Below are positions 25,301 to 38,810 of a DNA stretch of 64,000 nt, one piece after another (the stretch's first letter is position 1; the number at the start of each line of letters is the position of its first letter). The notes beneath the pieces are model-generated. The model did not search any database. It saw only the letters and a list, made by a program, of their open reading frames with translations, and was not told the DNA's origin. Source of the DNA: Stercorarius parasiticus (lineage: Eukaryota > Chordata > Aves > Charadriiformes > Stercorariidae); the NCBI GenBank assembly GCA_013396915.1, contig VWZL01002232.1:526543-590542 (forward strand). The letters are read 5' to 3'. Both the position numbers and the translations under genes were made by a program.

Positions 25301-27586
25301 GGCAGTGGGTGTTGCGTCAGCTGGGTGTGTTCACGCCTCAGACATTACTGCTAAGCCTGCAAGCATTTGTGAGAGACCAGCATCAGCTTGAAGAAGTGAG
25401 ATGTTAGGAACCTGTCTCCTTCAGCATGCTGCTTCAGCTATTCAGCCACTAAGCTTAGGGATACAGCAGTTGTAAAACAACAAAATAAATTCCAGCTTCC
25501 CTTCCCCTCCCTCCCCAAACCCCACACACCCTGCGTTCTCCCTAAATAATGTTTGTGGTCATCTATTTAGGTTACTTGCAAAGTTTCCACTTACCACAGT
25601 CATTTTGTAGGAAAGAGTGTGTTCCTTCAGTGCTAGAGAATATGGCTTTGTGATAATAAGAGCAGAAATAGGGAATGGAAAAAAGACCTGAGGAAAGTAG
25701 AAGCCTCACCTGGTACTGCCCTTTTACCAAGTAGCCTGAATAGAGAATCAGGGAAAAGCCAGGCAATGCTTCATCTTGAGCTATCATGTCAGGGTTTTGC
25801 AGGGTTAAAACCACATTTAGAGTTGGATGATGTTTGTTCAGGCAAGAAGGCTGTCTATGCAGTTAACTCCAAGCACTTTTAAGTTGGATGATTCACATCT
25901 TAAGACAGTGAAGTCCAGTTAAGCTTGGAAACACAAGGGGACCTATGTGCACCTTAAAAGTGCCTTCCTTAAAAACAAGACAGCAAACGCAAGTCCTTGC
26001 TTCTAAAGCACCTCTGCTTTAAAATCCCTGAGGATTTGCTCCTCTCTCCTCCGGTTCAGCTGTATGAATATCTGGGGTGTTTAGATCACAGAGACTGTCA
26101 CTGGAGTGAGTGTCTTCCTGACTTGAAGCTTCATCAGAGCAGTAGTCTTATACCCCAAAACAGCTGTCTGCAGAAGAGCAGATGGGTTATGCAGCTGAGA
26201 AGCCTTTAAAATCAAGTTACAAGCTTACCTGCTACATACTTAAGACAGGTCTTTTTTAATGTGGGAAACACACAGATGTTAAGGTAAAGCTTATATGCGT
26301 GCGTACAATAAAGGAGGAGAGCTATTTGCAGCACAAAGTCGTATGTGTGTGGAATTGGGATGTGCTAATCCAGACTTGCGCAGATAATGCACTGAATTCA
26401 TATACTCCTTTGTTTTATGAGTTTGAAATTTGCAAAGGTGCCTCAGGGATTTGGGTATTCAATTTTCAGTGGTACTAGGGTGCTTAAATACAGTAATTCG
26501 AAGTACAGACTTAACGCGAGGGCACAAAGAGAAGAGCTAAGTGACTTTGAGAAATCATTTTTTCACCAAAAGTGATGCCAGTGTGTGCTCCCAGCTCCCT
26601 TGAAGCGGCCGTAGCTGTGCACCGTTTCAGTGAGAACAGCGTCCTCAAACAACTCCAGCCGTTATGCTTTTGTAAATTGGCTTTCACAGGTTCTAGGTTT
26701 TCCTTATCAGTATGGAGGAGGACAATCCTCTTTTGAAATGCTTGTTGATCCTACCCTTTATCTTACAGCTGGGGCACCCTGGCGTGACCCAAAGAAATCT
26801 GCAGTGCTTCTGAAATGAGCTGTCGCTGCTTTTGCATTGCTCCTAAGTGGAAGGCTTGCTGTGCTTGCTGGTGTAAGTGTCAAAAGCCTCTGACCTACAC
26901 AAGTCTGCAGCCACATAACTGTGTATTTCTCTGTTTATTTCAGCCTTTCATCAGAATTGTGGAACACAGAAAAAGGGTTAGATTTCCCCAAACAATTCCA
27001 GTAATTAATTAGGAGAATAGTAGAAAAATCTGTATGTGAATTTAAACGAAATCTTATGGAAAATTCAAGTGGATTTTTGTATAGTGTATTTTTAAAGCTA
27101 ATAAGTAGCTAAAAATGCACTTCATCTTTGGAATTTAACATGAAAACCACTTCTAAAACAAAACGTCCCTATTTCTCCTTTTTCTCAGTTCCTGGGGTAC
27201 TTGCCACAGCTTGTATTTGGTGTGGTGAAATTAGTCTTTCAGGCACTGAATTGAAAGAAACAGTGATAGATCTTGTCCTTCGTTTATCTTTTTTATTTGC
27301 TTACTTGGCCTGAGTTGATACCTTCTGTCCTTTACAGAAATATAGCACTCCTTTACGTTAAATGCCCAAGCCACCAGCCCCTTGGAATAGCCCGCATTTT
27401 AAACACTAGTAACCTCTTCCATCCCACTTTTAAAAGGCTGATGGGCTGAACCTGTCAGACTGTTTCTGTGGACTCTTACGAGATGTAAGGGGTGGGGCAA
27501 GAGGAGAAGATATGAACATGGTAGAGGGCTGAACTACAGCGCACAGTAGCGTAGCTGAGAGGTATAGAGAATGGCTAAAGGAGGAC
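22316..27586. other. Putative intron or intergenic block
   Basis: If the 22.1-kb exon is real, this begins its intron. I found no further exon I could defend and no interspersed repeat. The stretch at 23400-23700 is GC-richer with a 94-codon plus-strand open frame, but it resembles nothing known. The last few hundred bases before the LTR show nothing distinctive. Confidence 0.4.
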
Positions 27587-28182
27587 TGTGCTGGTTTTGG
27601 CTGGAGTAGAGTTGATTTTCTTCACAGTAGCTACTGTGGTGCTGTGTTTTGGATTGTGCTGGGAACAGTGTTGATGATAATATAGTGATGTTTTTGTTAT
27701 TGCTGAGCAGTGCTTACACAGAGTCAAGGCCTTTTCTGCTTCTCTTACCACCCCACCAGTGAGTAGGCTGGGGGTGCACAAGAGGTTGGGAGGTGACACA
27801 GCTGGGACAGCTGACCCCAACTGACCAGAGGGACATCCTACACCATATATGACATCATGCTCAGCATATAAAGCTGGGGAAAGAAGAAGAAAGGAGGTGC
27901 ATTTGTAGTTACAGCATTTGTCTTCCCAAATAACCATTAAGCATGATGGAGCCCTGGTTTCCTCAGGATGGCTGAACACCTGCCTGCTGATGGGAAGCGG
28001 TGAATGAATTCCTTGTTTTGCTTTGCTTGCATGTGTGGCTTTTGGTCTACCTATTAAACTGTCTTTATCTCAACCCACGAATTTTCTCACTTTGACCCTT
28101 CCAGTTCTCTCCCCCATCCCACCAGGGGGGCAAGTGAGCGAGCGGCTGTGTGGTGCTTAGTTGCTGGCTGGGGTTAACAACA
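27587..28182 (+). mobile_element. Solo LTR of an avian endogenous retrovirus
   Basis: A 596-base element begins TGTGCTGG and ends in CA. It contains a TATA-like ATATAAAG (27866-27873) with a CRE-like TGACATCA just upstream, and an ATTAAA polyadenylation signal (28053-28058) before a pyrimidine-rich tail. This order (enhancer and promoter, R region, polyadenylation signal) fits a sense LTR on the plus strand. Flanking pentamers AGGAC (27582-27586) and AGTAC (28183-28187) differ at one base and look like a decayed 5-bp target-site duplication, which would fit an ERVL-like class. The sequence resembles an LTR I know from many neoavian genomes, but the exact subfamily name needs a repeat library. 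No gag, pol or env sequence adjoins it, so it is a solo LTR left by recombination. The 134-codon minus-strand open frame inside it is fortuitous. Confidence 0.85.
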
Positions 28183-31100
28183 AGTACAGAAAAGTTGAAG
28201 AAAGGAAAAGACAGAAGAACATTTTAAGACACTTTCAGCAAAGCGGTTGTGTGCCTGTTTTATGGTGTTGTGTTTTGTGGCAGTGCTTTACGGAGTTTAT
28301 TGGGAAGACCTTTAAAAACTCTCTGCCTCCACCTCACTCATTTATGTTGCCAGCTAAGCCAAACATTTCACTGGTTTCCCCTCCCTTTTTTTTTTTTTTT
28401 TTTTAAACCATTGGGAAGTTCCTCTTCTTCCTCGCTTTTTCTCCACACCAGATGCTTGTTAGCTGTCCCCTACTTTCTAGTCCTTTTGCCTTCCATGCCA
28501 GGGACTGTCTGATCATGTCTCTCAGATAACTTCAAGGTACTTTAGAAAATACTGTGTTAAAATTCCTCCAATTTTGAAACCTCTCTTGTTACAGTTCCTT
28601 CAGCTGTACATTGGTAGATCAAAGAAGCAGAAATCATTGCCAGCTTAAGATAAAACATCTCCACTGCATCTAAGCACAGCTCTATGATGAGCACAGACTG
28701 TCTTACCTTTCGTCTGTTCTTTTCCTGTGGCTGCTGTCCCTACAAGCCCATTCTTCAATTTCCTACCTCAGCTTGTGCCAAAAGTAAGATCCAGCTATTG
28801 AGGTATAATGAAGAGCACTAGAAGGGCTCAGAAGTTTATCTTCACAGCAGGACAACAAGCACCAGCCTTTCCAAAAGTGGGATCAACAAAAGGGTGCCTC
28901 CCGTTTTACCTCCCTCAAGCAACCAGAGAATTGCACAAAGATGTGAATTATACTTATATGGATGGCACAAATAATGGAATAAAAGCGTTTTCAGAGTAAT
29001 AATTGTGATTATCTCAACAAACAAGACATCTAACCCAAGTTCCTTTAATTTGGACCATCCCTTGCCCTCTCACAGCATACTTTGCCTTCCATGTAGATTT
29101 AATTAATCAAACTGAATTGTGTTTTAACAGGGACAGATCAAAGAAGTTGCTACCAGACATCTTTGCCAGATTTTAAAAAGTCCATTTTAAAATCAGAAAC
29201 TAGGTGACACAAAATCTGGTCTGTCTGGTGCCCTGTCCTCACAAATAGTCATTTGGTCAGTTGACAAGGCAGAATTCTCTGCCTGCTATAACCTGCCAGT
29301 GAGTGATTATAATATCCTCAGAAACGGTTTACATGCATGCTGGCCTTCACGGTGCTGGAGCCAAGCTGGTTTAAGCAAGCCATGTTTCCCGTCTGGTTCA
29401 AGACACAGCCTTTCCACACCGGGAAGGTTTCTTATGAAGGAAGCGTTGTGATCTGCACTTGTTGCAGTCTGAGCAGTGCTGGTTTGAGGCGGCCCTTTGG
29501 GCTGGCCACAGCAGCCTGTTTTCTTGGTAGAGAGCACCTTTCAACGCCACACATGTTCCAACTCCCAGGCAACAAGCTCTCAGTCTGCACAGCGGGTTGC
29601 GTAAGTGGGGACTGCGCCTGTGAACGCGCTGTAAGACGAGGCTGGCACGAATACACTGTAGTAGGTCATCCCTTTACATGCTCTGTCAGTGCTCAAAGAA
29701 AGCATATGCGCAATCCTAGGTCTGTAACAGAGAAGGTTGCTTCCTAGCGGGGCATGTTACAGGAGACATGACGTCTTCCACCCTACTGCTTGGATGCACA
29801 ATCCAGCATCAGGGGTAGAACTTTGTTGCTGTTGTAGTTATCATTCTTTTTAGAAACTTCGATTTGAGCTGACCTCAATGAAAATTGCAGGTGTTTTGCT
29901 AAACAGGTAAGAAATCAGCACACTTAAGTTCTAATATTTCAACACTATGTTTTTGTCTCAAGTTCAGGATAAAAACTGAGAAATAAGACCACAACTAACA
30001 CCCCAGTGAAATATTTAGAAATGTTGTAATGTGAAAAAGTTTCATTTTGGCATTTTGCAATTCAAACCAGTTAATTTTGGCATTGTTTCACATGGAGCTG
30101 TATGCTCACAGGTAATTCTAGTGCCTCTGCTTTATACACCTCAGGATCTACCCCGTTCAACACAGTCACAGTTCTCCTAGTGCAATGTTCCATTCCAGCC
30201 AAAGAATAGAGTGTATTAAGGGAAAAAAAAAATTTGACAAGAAGAACCATCCCGCAGAGGAAAAAGGATTCAATATCTCAGATTACATCTCACAGAAATG
30301 TCTTGTGGAGCTTAGGCAAAAACAGGTTACTAACAAACTGGTTCAGTTTGTTTCCGGTGTGTTTCAGCAAGCCATGCTTGAATTAAGATGGTTGATTCAC
30401 TGATCAAATACATCATTTTTCTAGGAAATAAAATTATTACCTTCTTCATAGTTACATTTTCTAATAAAAAGTGTTTTGGTGCAAGTTTTAAAGCAACTGT
30501 AAAACTTAATGTATTTTGACAATTATCCTCTTATTTACAGCCCTTAATAGAGACTAGGGGTACCCAGGCTCAACTCTTCAAAGTTTGGTCAGAAAAGAAA
30601 GTGTTTGAATGTTTACTGAACAGGACTACTGTAATTGGATTAATCTCTACCATAGTTTTCCTAGACAGAAATGTCACTTCCGGCTTGATTCTGTGACGTT
30701 GATCTTCCCCTCCAGTAACCAAGTTCTTGTTATCTGCAGCACAAGCAGAAGAACAGTTCTGTTGTGAAAGAAGGAAATCGGCACAGCCGCAAGTTCTGCA
30801 TCAGCTCAGAATACAACTGACACCTCAGAAGAAGGGCTGAGGTTGAAGAATGCCATTCAGAAATTCCAGGAAGCCAGTTTAATTTGAAGTAGACCGAACG
30901 GCGGGGAAGCATTACTGTGAAAATGAAGCAGAAGTCCTCAATGCTGCAGCTTTCACAATATAAAAACTGTATTTTCATCCTCTGTCACAAGTCATTAGGA
31001 ATATCGGTTCCTGTTCAGGTAACCTCACTGCTGACTGTACCTCAGTCGGAGGTATCGCTTTTCTAATTTCACTGTCTTTGCCTTAAGACAGCTGCTCTGA

Positions 31101-32277
31101 ATTTCCCAGTGACACCTGCAGTTATGACCCCTACAATGAGAATTCAATAATTCTTCCCGTCTGTCTGAAGAGCTATGGTAACCAAGTGTTTCCTCTGAAA
31201 CAGGAAGTGTGCATCCTTCTCCCCCTTAGCCTTCGTATCTGTGCTCTGACATGGTGTTTGAAGTCAGCAGGTGAACAATACACACTGCAGAATCTCCTTT
31301 CTGCATTGTGGGATTGCGGTTGCCAGCACACTATCCCCTTCCCCGAGAAGTAACCTGGAGTAAAAGGGAGGAGTCACGGCCCTGTGCTCTGGCCAGCTTC
31401 CACTTGGATAATTACGGCCTGTGTGTCTATATTCCTGTTGCAGATTTAACTAGGCACACTGTACAATTCACTTCCCACCAGAGCTTGCCGTGTAGTTTGC
31501 TGGGTGGTTAAGATAAAGTTCACCGAGATGGCAGATAGCCTTTGTGTATCTGAAATGTTCTGAAGTCCTTCTAGATGAAATACAGGCTGTGGGAATCTGA
31601 GAGAAAACAGCATCTGAACAGACTCCAGGCTATGAAAAAAGAAAAGCCCTTACATATGCTACTGAAACCTGATTCCTGATGAAACATACACCACACAGAC
31701 TGAAGATCACACCTTAAGATCAGAAGAGAAAACATCAAAACCTGAGACAGACCTCTGTATCTAGCGGTCCACTTCTATCCCCGTATGGCAGGGGACACCA
31801 GACTCGGGGAAATGGAGTCCAGCTTACCCTAGGAGAGCAGGTCACTGAGGGATTTCCCTGCACACTGCAACGCTGGGCTCCTGGCAGCAGGAGGCTGCCT
31901 GTGCGGTTCTGACACCCCAGGAAATCTGAACTGACAGAATGGCCTGTGAAAGGCCTTCTGCTTTGTACTGCTAACGCAGGAGAGACTGAACGGAGAACCC
32001 CAGGGCCCACGTCTCATGGGAGCAACATCAGCAGCTACCCCTCGTGTATCTCCCCTTCATGAATGCCAGACACATCACCACATCAGACAATGAGTGCATG
32101 ACCATGCGTCATGCATCTTAACCAGCCCAAGATCACTGCTATCACTATTAATTCAGTAGCGATGCGTATATAACATTATTTCTCTCCTAAAGCCTAGGAA
32201 ATCCGAACACCACTACCCAGCAAAAATAAACCAACAGAGACCACTGCTTTCTTTATTACTTCAAGTAGATCGTAAGA
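28183..32277. other. Non-coding block
   Basis: No recognised gene or repeat family. It contains a T19 run at 28386-28404. The 136-codon plus-strand open frame at 29337-29747 is the longest here; its peptide is cysteine-rich but matches nothing I know and lacks splice or promoter support. Confidence 0.5.
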
Positions 32278-32450
32278 ATCATAGAATCGTTTAGTTGGAA
32301 AAGACCTTTAAGACCATTGAGTCCAACTGTTAACCCAGCACTGCCAAGTCCACCACTAAACCATGGCGCTAAGCACAACACCTGCATCTTTTAAATACCT
32401 CCAGGGATGGTGACTTGAATCACCAAGACAAACAACCTAGTCCCCTCCCA
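32278..32450 (-). mobile_element. CR1 LINE 3' fragment
   Basis: The plus strand reads ATCATAGAATCGTTTAGTTG, then GGAAAAGACC and GTCCAACTGTTAACCCAGCA, which is the reverse complement of a CR1 3' end. The similarity fades after about 32415 (CTCCAGGGATGGTGACT is the last clear match), so the right boundary is approximate. The type with TTAACCCAGCACTGCCAAG differs from the copy at 38463 and belongs to another CR1 subfamily. It is 5' truncated and divergent, with no coding capacity. Confidence 0.85.
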
Positions 32451-34955
32451 AGCTGGAAGCCTTTGAAGTCTCTGAGCTGGGCATCCAGCCCTGTGAGTCA
32501 GCTGTGCCCATCCACCGCTCCCCAGGAGGGCAGCTGCCCTTTGGAGGTCTTAAAGGGCCTCCACGGTCTGTTACATATCCTCTGGATCTAATGCTTTCCA
32601 ACACTTTTAGCCATTTGTTGGCCTGCTGATGTTAATGTTCTGTGAACTCTTATCAGATATATTTATTACCACAGTTGTTAATGTTTTGGGAAAGCGCAGG
32701 CTGGCTTGAGTTCAAAGGAGGACCACGAGAACGGAAAATAGGCCCCGAAGCTGCTTATTTCAGGAGCCTGACTAATGCACCTTACTGAAGAGAAGGTTGA
32801 AAAAGGCAACATGGTGAGTGGGTGTTGATACTCAGAGCTGCAAAAGGTGTTTTACCGCAGGGCTTTTCAGTTCTGCATAGCAAGGTCCAGTTTCTTGCTC
32901 TTGATGTTAGAACCTCCAAAAATATATCAAGTATATTTCTGAGAGGGGAATGTAATTAATCACCAGGGTAGAGCACAGGGAGTATCAATAAACTTGCCAT
33001 TGTTTGAGATTTCAAAAAGAGAAAAAGAAAGCTGTGCTGCATCTTCAGAGACATGCCAGTGTGCCAAGGAGAATAGGGTGTGTGAAGGGTGTGACGTAGC
33101 AAGATCTTGAGGTCTCTCTTTTAACTCAATAATATGTGCAAATCCTTTGTGTTTCTGCAGTGTAGTCTGTGAAGGTGGCAGCGGGAAGATGTTCAAGGTC
33201 ATGTTGTGGTCGAAGAATACTAGAAAATGAGGTGCTGCATCTTGTGTAATTACTAGTGGATTTATTTGAATGCAGAGCAACATAAGAAACAACCGTGGTC
33301 CCATTTAATTCCAGAGGGACAATGCTGCATGTGCAAGAGCTTAAAGCAAAAAAAATCTAAATATATTTTGTCATTCCCATCTCTGCAGATCCTTTGTTCA
33401 GTGGTTATTAGTACGAAACTCATGTGAAGGAAAACAAAATGAAGTCACTCGTTGCTCTTTTTAAATCTCAAATAGCTCTCATCTTCACAAGAAGGAACAG
33501 TGATAGTGAAAACGGGATGGTGTTGGTGGTGGATAGAAGTTTGTGACTGTGGATATGGAAGGCAAGGAATAAGGGGGAATGAATCTGGAAGGGGAACTCA
33601 TACTCTGGAGGACATGAGGAGCAGGTGCTCTTTATAGCCAAGGAGAATAAAAGGTTGCTTTTTCTGGAAGATGTGTTGCTTTGTGGAAGATTTTCTAGGC
33701 CAGGATGAGAGTTACAGTTTGGGTGCCTCCTAGCTCCTGTCTGTGTTTCTTTTTTTTCCTGAGCTATCAGGGTGCTTGTTGTAGCTGTTTGACAGGAATT
33801 CATTCAGTCTGGGTGAACAAGGTAAGGAAGAAAATTTCCATCATGTTCCTTTTCAAATTAAAGGGTTTAGTTAACAATATTTGTGCTACAAACTGCTTAA
33901 ATATTATGTGGGCTTTGGTATTTTTTGACACTTCTTATAGCAGTAAGGAATACAGTTGACTACTTCAGACCATCCATACACTGTTCCTTCAGTGTTCCCT
34001 TTGAAGAAGAAGAATGAAGATGAGACTTCCTTGCCAGCCAGGGTCAGCATGTTTCATACACTCAAAAGGCTAGAGCACAGCTGAAAAAAAAAAAAAAGAT
34101 AAAGACCTAAAACCAGTGAGAAAACAGAGAATAGGGCTTCACCTGGTCTTGCCTGTTGTTAGCCCCATGAGAGAGTGGCTGCCGAGGAGCGCAGAGCTGC
34201 CCTCCGCAGAGAGATGGGGCCAGGCTGGGCTGGGCAGCTCTGCTTTGCCTCCTGTTCCCCACCAGTGGCTTGTCCTTTGGAGAAGGAGCATCTTCCCTAT
34301 CGACTTCCTGACTGTCTCTGCCCTGTTCCTTGTCATCTCCTAGCCCTTAGGTCCCAGCATTCTTCAGTATATCTCAGCCCTGGTGTCAAGCCCGGTTTGC
34401 AAAGACAGGGACAGGGCAAGCTCTGGGTCCAGGAGAGGCTGGTAGGAAGGAGGGAGCAGCAGGAGAGGGTGAGTGTTTGGGTTTTTTTACTAAGTTGAAG
34501 AGAAAGAATCAAGGGTCTGCCAGTGACAGGTTTGTCTCTTCTCATTGAACTCAGCTTAGTGTTGCAATGAAGGGCATAATTAGGTGTCCCTCTCTGTAGC
34601 TTGTGTTCTTTTATTGTATGAAATTATAACTGTAACTTACTTGCAAGAAGAAAACAAACATGTTAGACGGAACTTTCTGTTTGAAATATTTTTATTGGGA
34701 GCTGAATCCACCCTGAGATAAGCAGAAAGGATTTTGTGAAGGACACACAACTTTGCCTAGACTTCATAGACTTAAACTGGAGACACAATGGGGAAATTAG
34801 GTTGAAAAAAAATTATGTTTTTACATATATATGCAGCAGTCACACAATCAGTCATATGGCAAGGAGGCGTGTACTGCACTGGATCAAAGGGGAAGAGCCT
34901 AGCATGAGATTAAAGGGGGGATAATTGCAAGCAACCAGAAAGTTTTATAATAGAG

Positions 34956-35027
34956 GTGATAATAATATACAGCAGAGGAAGGAAACTGCAAGGAACAGAA
35001 GTGAGGATAAAATGCAAATAAAAGAGA
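34956..35027 (+). repeat. Imperfect direct repeat, copy 1
   Basis: Resembles 35754-35820. Shared strings include CTGCAAGGAACAGAA and, in order, GTGAT.A, TAATATACA, CAGAG.AAGGAA and a purine-rich A/G tail with AAATAAA. The two copies lie about 800 bases apart in the same orientation. This could be a local duplication or two members of an unrecognised low-copy repeat. Confidence 0.65.
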
Positions 35028-35753
35028 TCCTTTGATCCTTCTGGCTTTCTCTCTATATAACAGAATTATTTTATCACCCACTTACTTCATTTCCCTTCCA
35101 CTTTCATCTTGCTTTCCTCTGATAGCTTTTTAGTTCCCCTGCCCTGACACTACACCAGGTCTGCCTCCTTCCACATGTCTTGTAGCAGTGCGGTGCAGGA
35201 TACATCTTTATCGAGTGCCAATTCTAAATATGAAACATCTTCAATGAGAAACTGTACTTCTTATTTTGCTGCTGACTTTGGGAAGCAACAGAGCTGGCAG
35301 AGGGATGAGGTCTGAAAATCGCCCCACATAGCGAGCCACAAGGCGTGAGTTCAGCTTGAAATGCCAAAACTCCTGACCACCATTATGGGAGAAAATGTAA
35401 GCATTTAAAGAAAAGGGAACCCAAGAAAGAAGCAGCCTGAGAGTGGGATTTTCCAGATATTTTTGGAAATTTCAGATTTTTACCAAAGCTGTGGAAGTAA
35501 AAACCATTTTCCTTCCTCCTGCCTTCCCTTATTCTGTATCCTGTTTGGTTTCACAGGTCAAGAGGTCCGTGACCAGAAGGAAGGAAGCAGCCCTTTCTAA
35601 CGAGGACGTCATTTGAGTTTTCTAACAGAAGCCTCCGCACTACGGCACTTCAGAAAGCCTGGTCAGTCCTAGCTAAAAGCTCAGGCTAAACTTGGTTATG
35701 TGAGTCACCACTTTACAAACATCATACCTCAGGCATGACGGGAAATAACGCCA

Positions 35754-35820
35754 GTGATGATACTAATATACACCAGAGCAAGGAACCTGCAAGGAACAGA
35801 AAAGAGGGGAAAAATAAAGA
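35754..35820 (+). repeat. Imperfect direct repeat, copy 2
   Basis: Second member of the pair described at 34956-35027. The central CCTGCAAGGAACAGAA is nearly identical in both. Similarity is lost on both sides, so the copied unit is about 70 bases. Confidence 0.65.
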
Positions 35821-38038
35821 GGAGCGAAAATAAAGAGCCAGTTTTTGCTCTAAGATGGCTAGAAAGTGTGTTGATGGCCTAAAAATGGGTAAAAAGCATG
35901 TCTGGCAGTGATTTCTGGGGGTGGCTTGCTCTCTGCTAGCTCTGAGGGTGAGACTTTAAAGCACAGGAGCTTTAGCTAGAAGGACTCTCGTGTTTGTGTT
36001 TGAGTAGCAGCTCCAGCTGTGTGGGAAGATGAAGGCATCCTCAGTGCGCTGCCGTTTCTGAGGGTACACTGGGAAAGCAGGCTTTGTACATAGTGCTTTT
36101 TCTGACAATGCTAAAAGAGCACAGCTGCAGGAACGGATTTGTTCCACCTTCTGAGGTAGGACCCCAGAGCACCCTTTTTACTGGGTGCTTGTACGGGCAC
36201 TGTTAGTGAGAGCCTTGCTGCTTTGAGGGTAGGGGATGCCCTGCATCGTTTGGAGAGTCGGTGAGGTATATCCTGGGGAGTAGGAAGCAGGTCAGGTGGG
36301 GCAGATGTAGGTGTAACAACATGAAGGGGTGTCTAATGCAGCTGGACTTCTGAGTGGGATGAGAATGTGATTAGTCCCATCCGCCTTGTCACAGTCCTCA
36401 GGTTTTGACAGGTCACTCCTGGCAGAGCTAGTAGTACCTGCTTCCTCTGATCTTAAATGGGCTCACCGCTGAGGGACACTATTTAAAATATTTGGTTTTC
36501 CACTTACTGACTCATTTTCTGATCCTCTGGAGGCTAAATAGAATGAGTGAATTGATTTGAGCAGTATGGACAAGCGCTTAGAGGAGTGAATAATGGAGAT
36601 GTAGAGCATATATGCCTCACTGTGACAGTTGTTGTGTTATACCATGCTGGTGGGAAACAGGGCAACAAGAAAGATACCAGAAGTGAGACAGGAGACTTGG
36701 ACTTTTGCAGATCAATTAATCAAATGCACTCAACCACAAGTAACAAGAGAGGGATGCTCCATGCTTTGGACATAATTAAATATTTTGGTATTGGTGATAA
36801 AATGATACAAACACAGTTCTGATCTGCAAGGATCAATGATGAGATTTCTGTTTAGTGCTTCCCAGCTAAAGCTGTTCCTAAAGCTTTGTGAAGAATTTAG
36901 ATAAATCCTTCTCAAAATTAAGAACTGTTTTTAATCTGATAGATCTGATAGATTTGCCATATTTCAGTGTTGTGTAAGATGTAGGATTTTGTGTCCTCAA
37001 GAGTTAAAAATGACAATTTAAAGGGGGTGTGTCTGTGCCCTCTGGGATGTGTTCTTCGAGTTCCCAGTCTGGGTCTGGAGGACCAGCCTACCGGTATTTC
37101 TCCAGCATCGCCGTGGTGGTGACTTTTGACGACTATTTTTGGCCACTGCAGATTCATTGTGTACCACAAGAGGTCAGCACTGGATAAGGTTGTACTTCCA
37201 GTGGATGTGTTGATAAATTTTCAGCTGTCGAGAATGCGCAGTTCCCACCTGTTTCAATAAAGCTGGTGAGCACCGAGTTCCTTTCAGTAACAGTTTTATG
37301 TAATACAATTTTAGCTTGCACATACTTTTAATTTCATCTCTCCTAAAAATAATTGTTTTCTGGTTATTTTCCCTTTTTCTGCATGTTCTTATTTTGAAAA
37401 CTAATTTTGTGAAAGGGGTCTCTGAACAATATATATACACACACAGTCCCCCGCCCTTTACACATGTGCATGTATATTATTCTACATATATTCTATATAT
37501 TATAATACATATGTTAAAAATGCTGCTTATAGTATTATGAAGGAAAGCTAAAAAGCCTGCAAAGCTAACAGTTAAAAAAACTGTGAAGGAAGAGTAAGTG
37601 CTTCCAGCCAAAAGGGAATGTTCACATATTACTGAAAAAAACTGAAGTTAAAGTTTGGTGGACCAGTGATCCACAGAGTCAGTTTGAGACACGTGTAGCT
37701 ATGCCATAAGGCTGGTTAAAAACAAGCTTGGTCGTTTAACCAGTCCTTGGCATTGGTTCCTCCCTGTCCATAAGATTTTTCTTTGTTTTTACAACCTGAC
37801 AAAAAATCAATGTAGTCTTGTTTCACAACAAGATGCTGTACTGTAGTAACTACAAGGCAAAGATGAGACAAAAAGTAACAAGAAATTTGCTTCTCATTTG
37901 CCTTGCACTGAAATAAATGTGTTTGAAAACTCTTCTCCTTCCCCAAAAATTGTAAAAGAAAGAAAACCTGCATCTGTTTGTGGTGGTATCATCTGCGAAT
38001 AAAGAAGGAAAATATAATTCAGGAAGGTGCAAATTCTT

Positions 38039-38057
38039 TCTCTCTCTCTCTCTCTCT
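38039..38057. repeat. TC dinucleotide microsatellite
   Basis: About nine and a half uninterrupted TC units. Simple repeat, likely length-variable. Confidence 0.9.
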
Positions 38058-38462
38058 GCTCTCCAAAGCTAAACTTAGAACATAAATCTTAGCATAATGT
38101 TTGCTTTTTATTTTGTTAGCCGAAAAGAGAAATGTAACTTAGTCTTCAAACCAGTATGGCAATTTTTATAAACTAAATATTTTTCTTGGCATAAAAAAAG
38201 AGTGGGTCGGAGAGAGAGAAAAAAATTGGCAGTTTAAGGAAATAAACTAGAAAATAATGTGTTCAATTAAGGGGCACCAAAATAATGTTAGTATTCTCTA
38301 AGTGGTATTTTGTTGCTAAAAAGTTGCTTTTGGTGCAGCGGGTTTACACTAGGATCTCACAGAAGATTACAACATAATGATTTTGTAACCCCACATTTGG
38401 AAAACAGGTCTCAAAGGTACTGGCATTAAAAAAAAAGATGATGGCAACATTTGAAGTACAAA

Positions 38463-38810
38463 ATCATAGAAACATAGAATGGTTTGGGTTGGAAGGGACC
38501 TTAAAGCTCATCTAGTTCCAACCCCCCTGCTATCGGCAGGGACACCTCCCACTAGACCAGGTTGCTCAAAGCCCCATGCAGCCTGGTCTTGAACACTTCC
38601 AGGGATGGGGCATCCACAACTTCTCTGGGCAACCTGTTCCAGTGCCACACCACCCTCAGAATGAAATATTTCTTCCTGATATCTAATCTAAGTCTCCCCT
38701 CTTCCAGTTTGAAGCCATTACCCCTTGTCCTATCACCACATGCCCTTGTAAAAAGTCCCTCTCCAGCTTTCTTGTAGGCCCCCTTCAAAATGTGCAGGCT
38801 ATTTCAACAA
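38463..38810 (-). mobile_element. CR1 LINE 3' fragment with open ORF2 tail
   Basis: The plus strand starts ATCATAGAAACATAGAATGG, followed by TTGGAAGGGACCTTAAAG: the reverse complement of a CR1 3' terminus. On the minus strand the C-terminal end of ORF2 is still open for 78 codons (38552-38788). It contains DRTRGNGFKLEEGRLRLDIR and WNRLPREVVDAPSLEVF and ends SNLV-stop. This tail matches the copy at 57740 closely, so both are related CR1 types. The element is 5' truncated and lacks the reverse-transcriptase core and endonuclease, so it cannot be active. The 5' boundary (plus-strand right edge) is approximate. Confidence 0.93.

Larger units (their letters stand above)
32451..38462. other. Non-coding block
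   Basis: No recognised gene. The notable content is the imperfect direct repeat pair near 34956 and 35754, a 9-bp tandem ATCTGATAG at 36934-36951, AT- and CA-rich low complexity near 37430-37510, and a TC microsatellite at 38039. Confidence 0.5.

Noticed and set aside
27575..27979. 134-codon minus-strand open frame
   Set aside because: Lies inside the solo LTR in antisense; LTRs carry no such gene.
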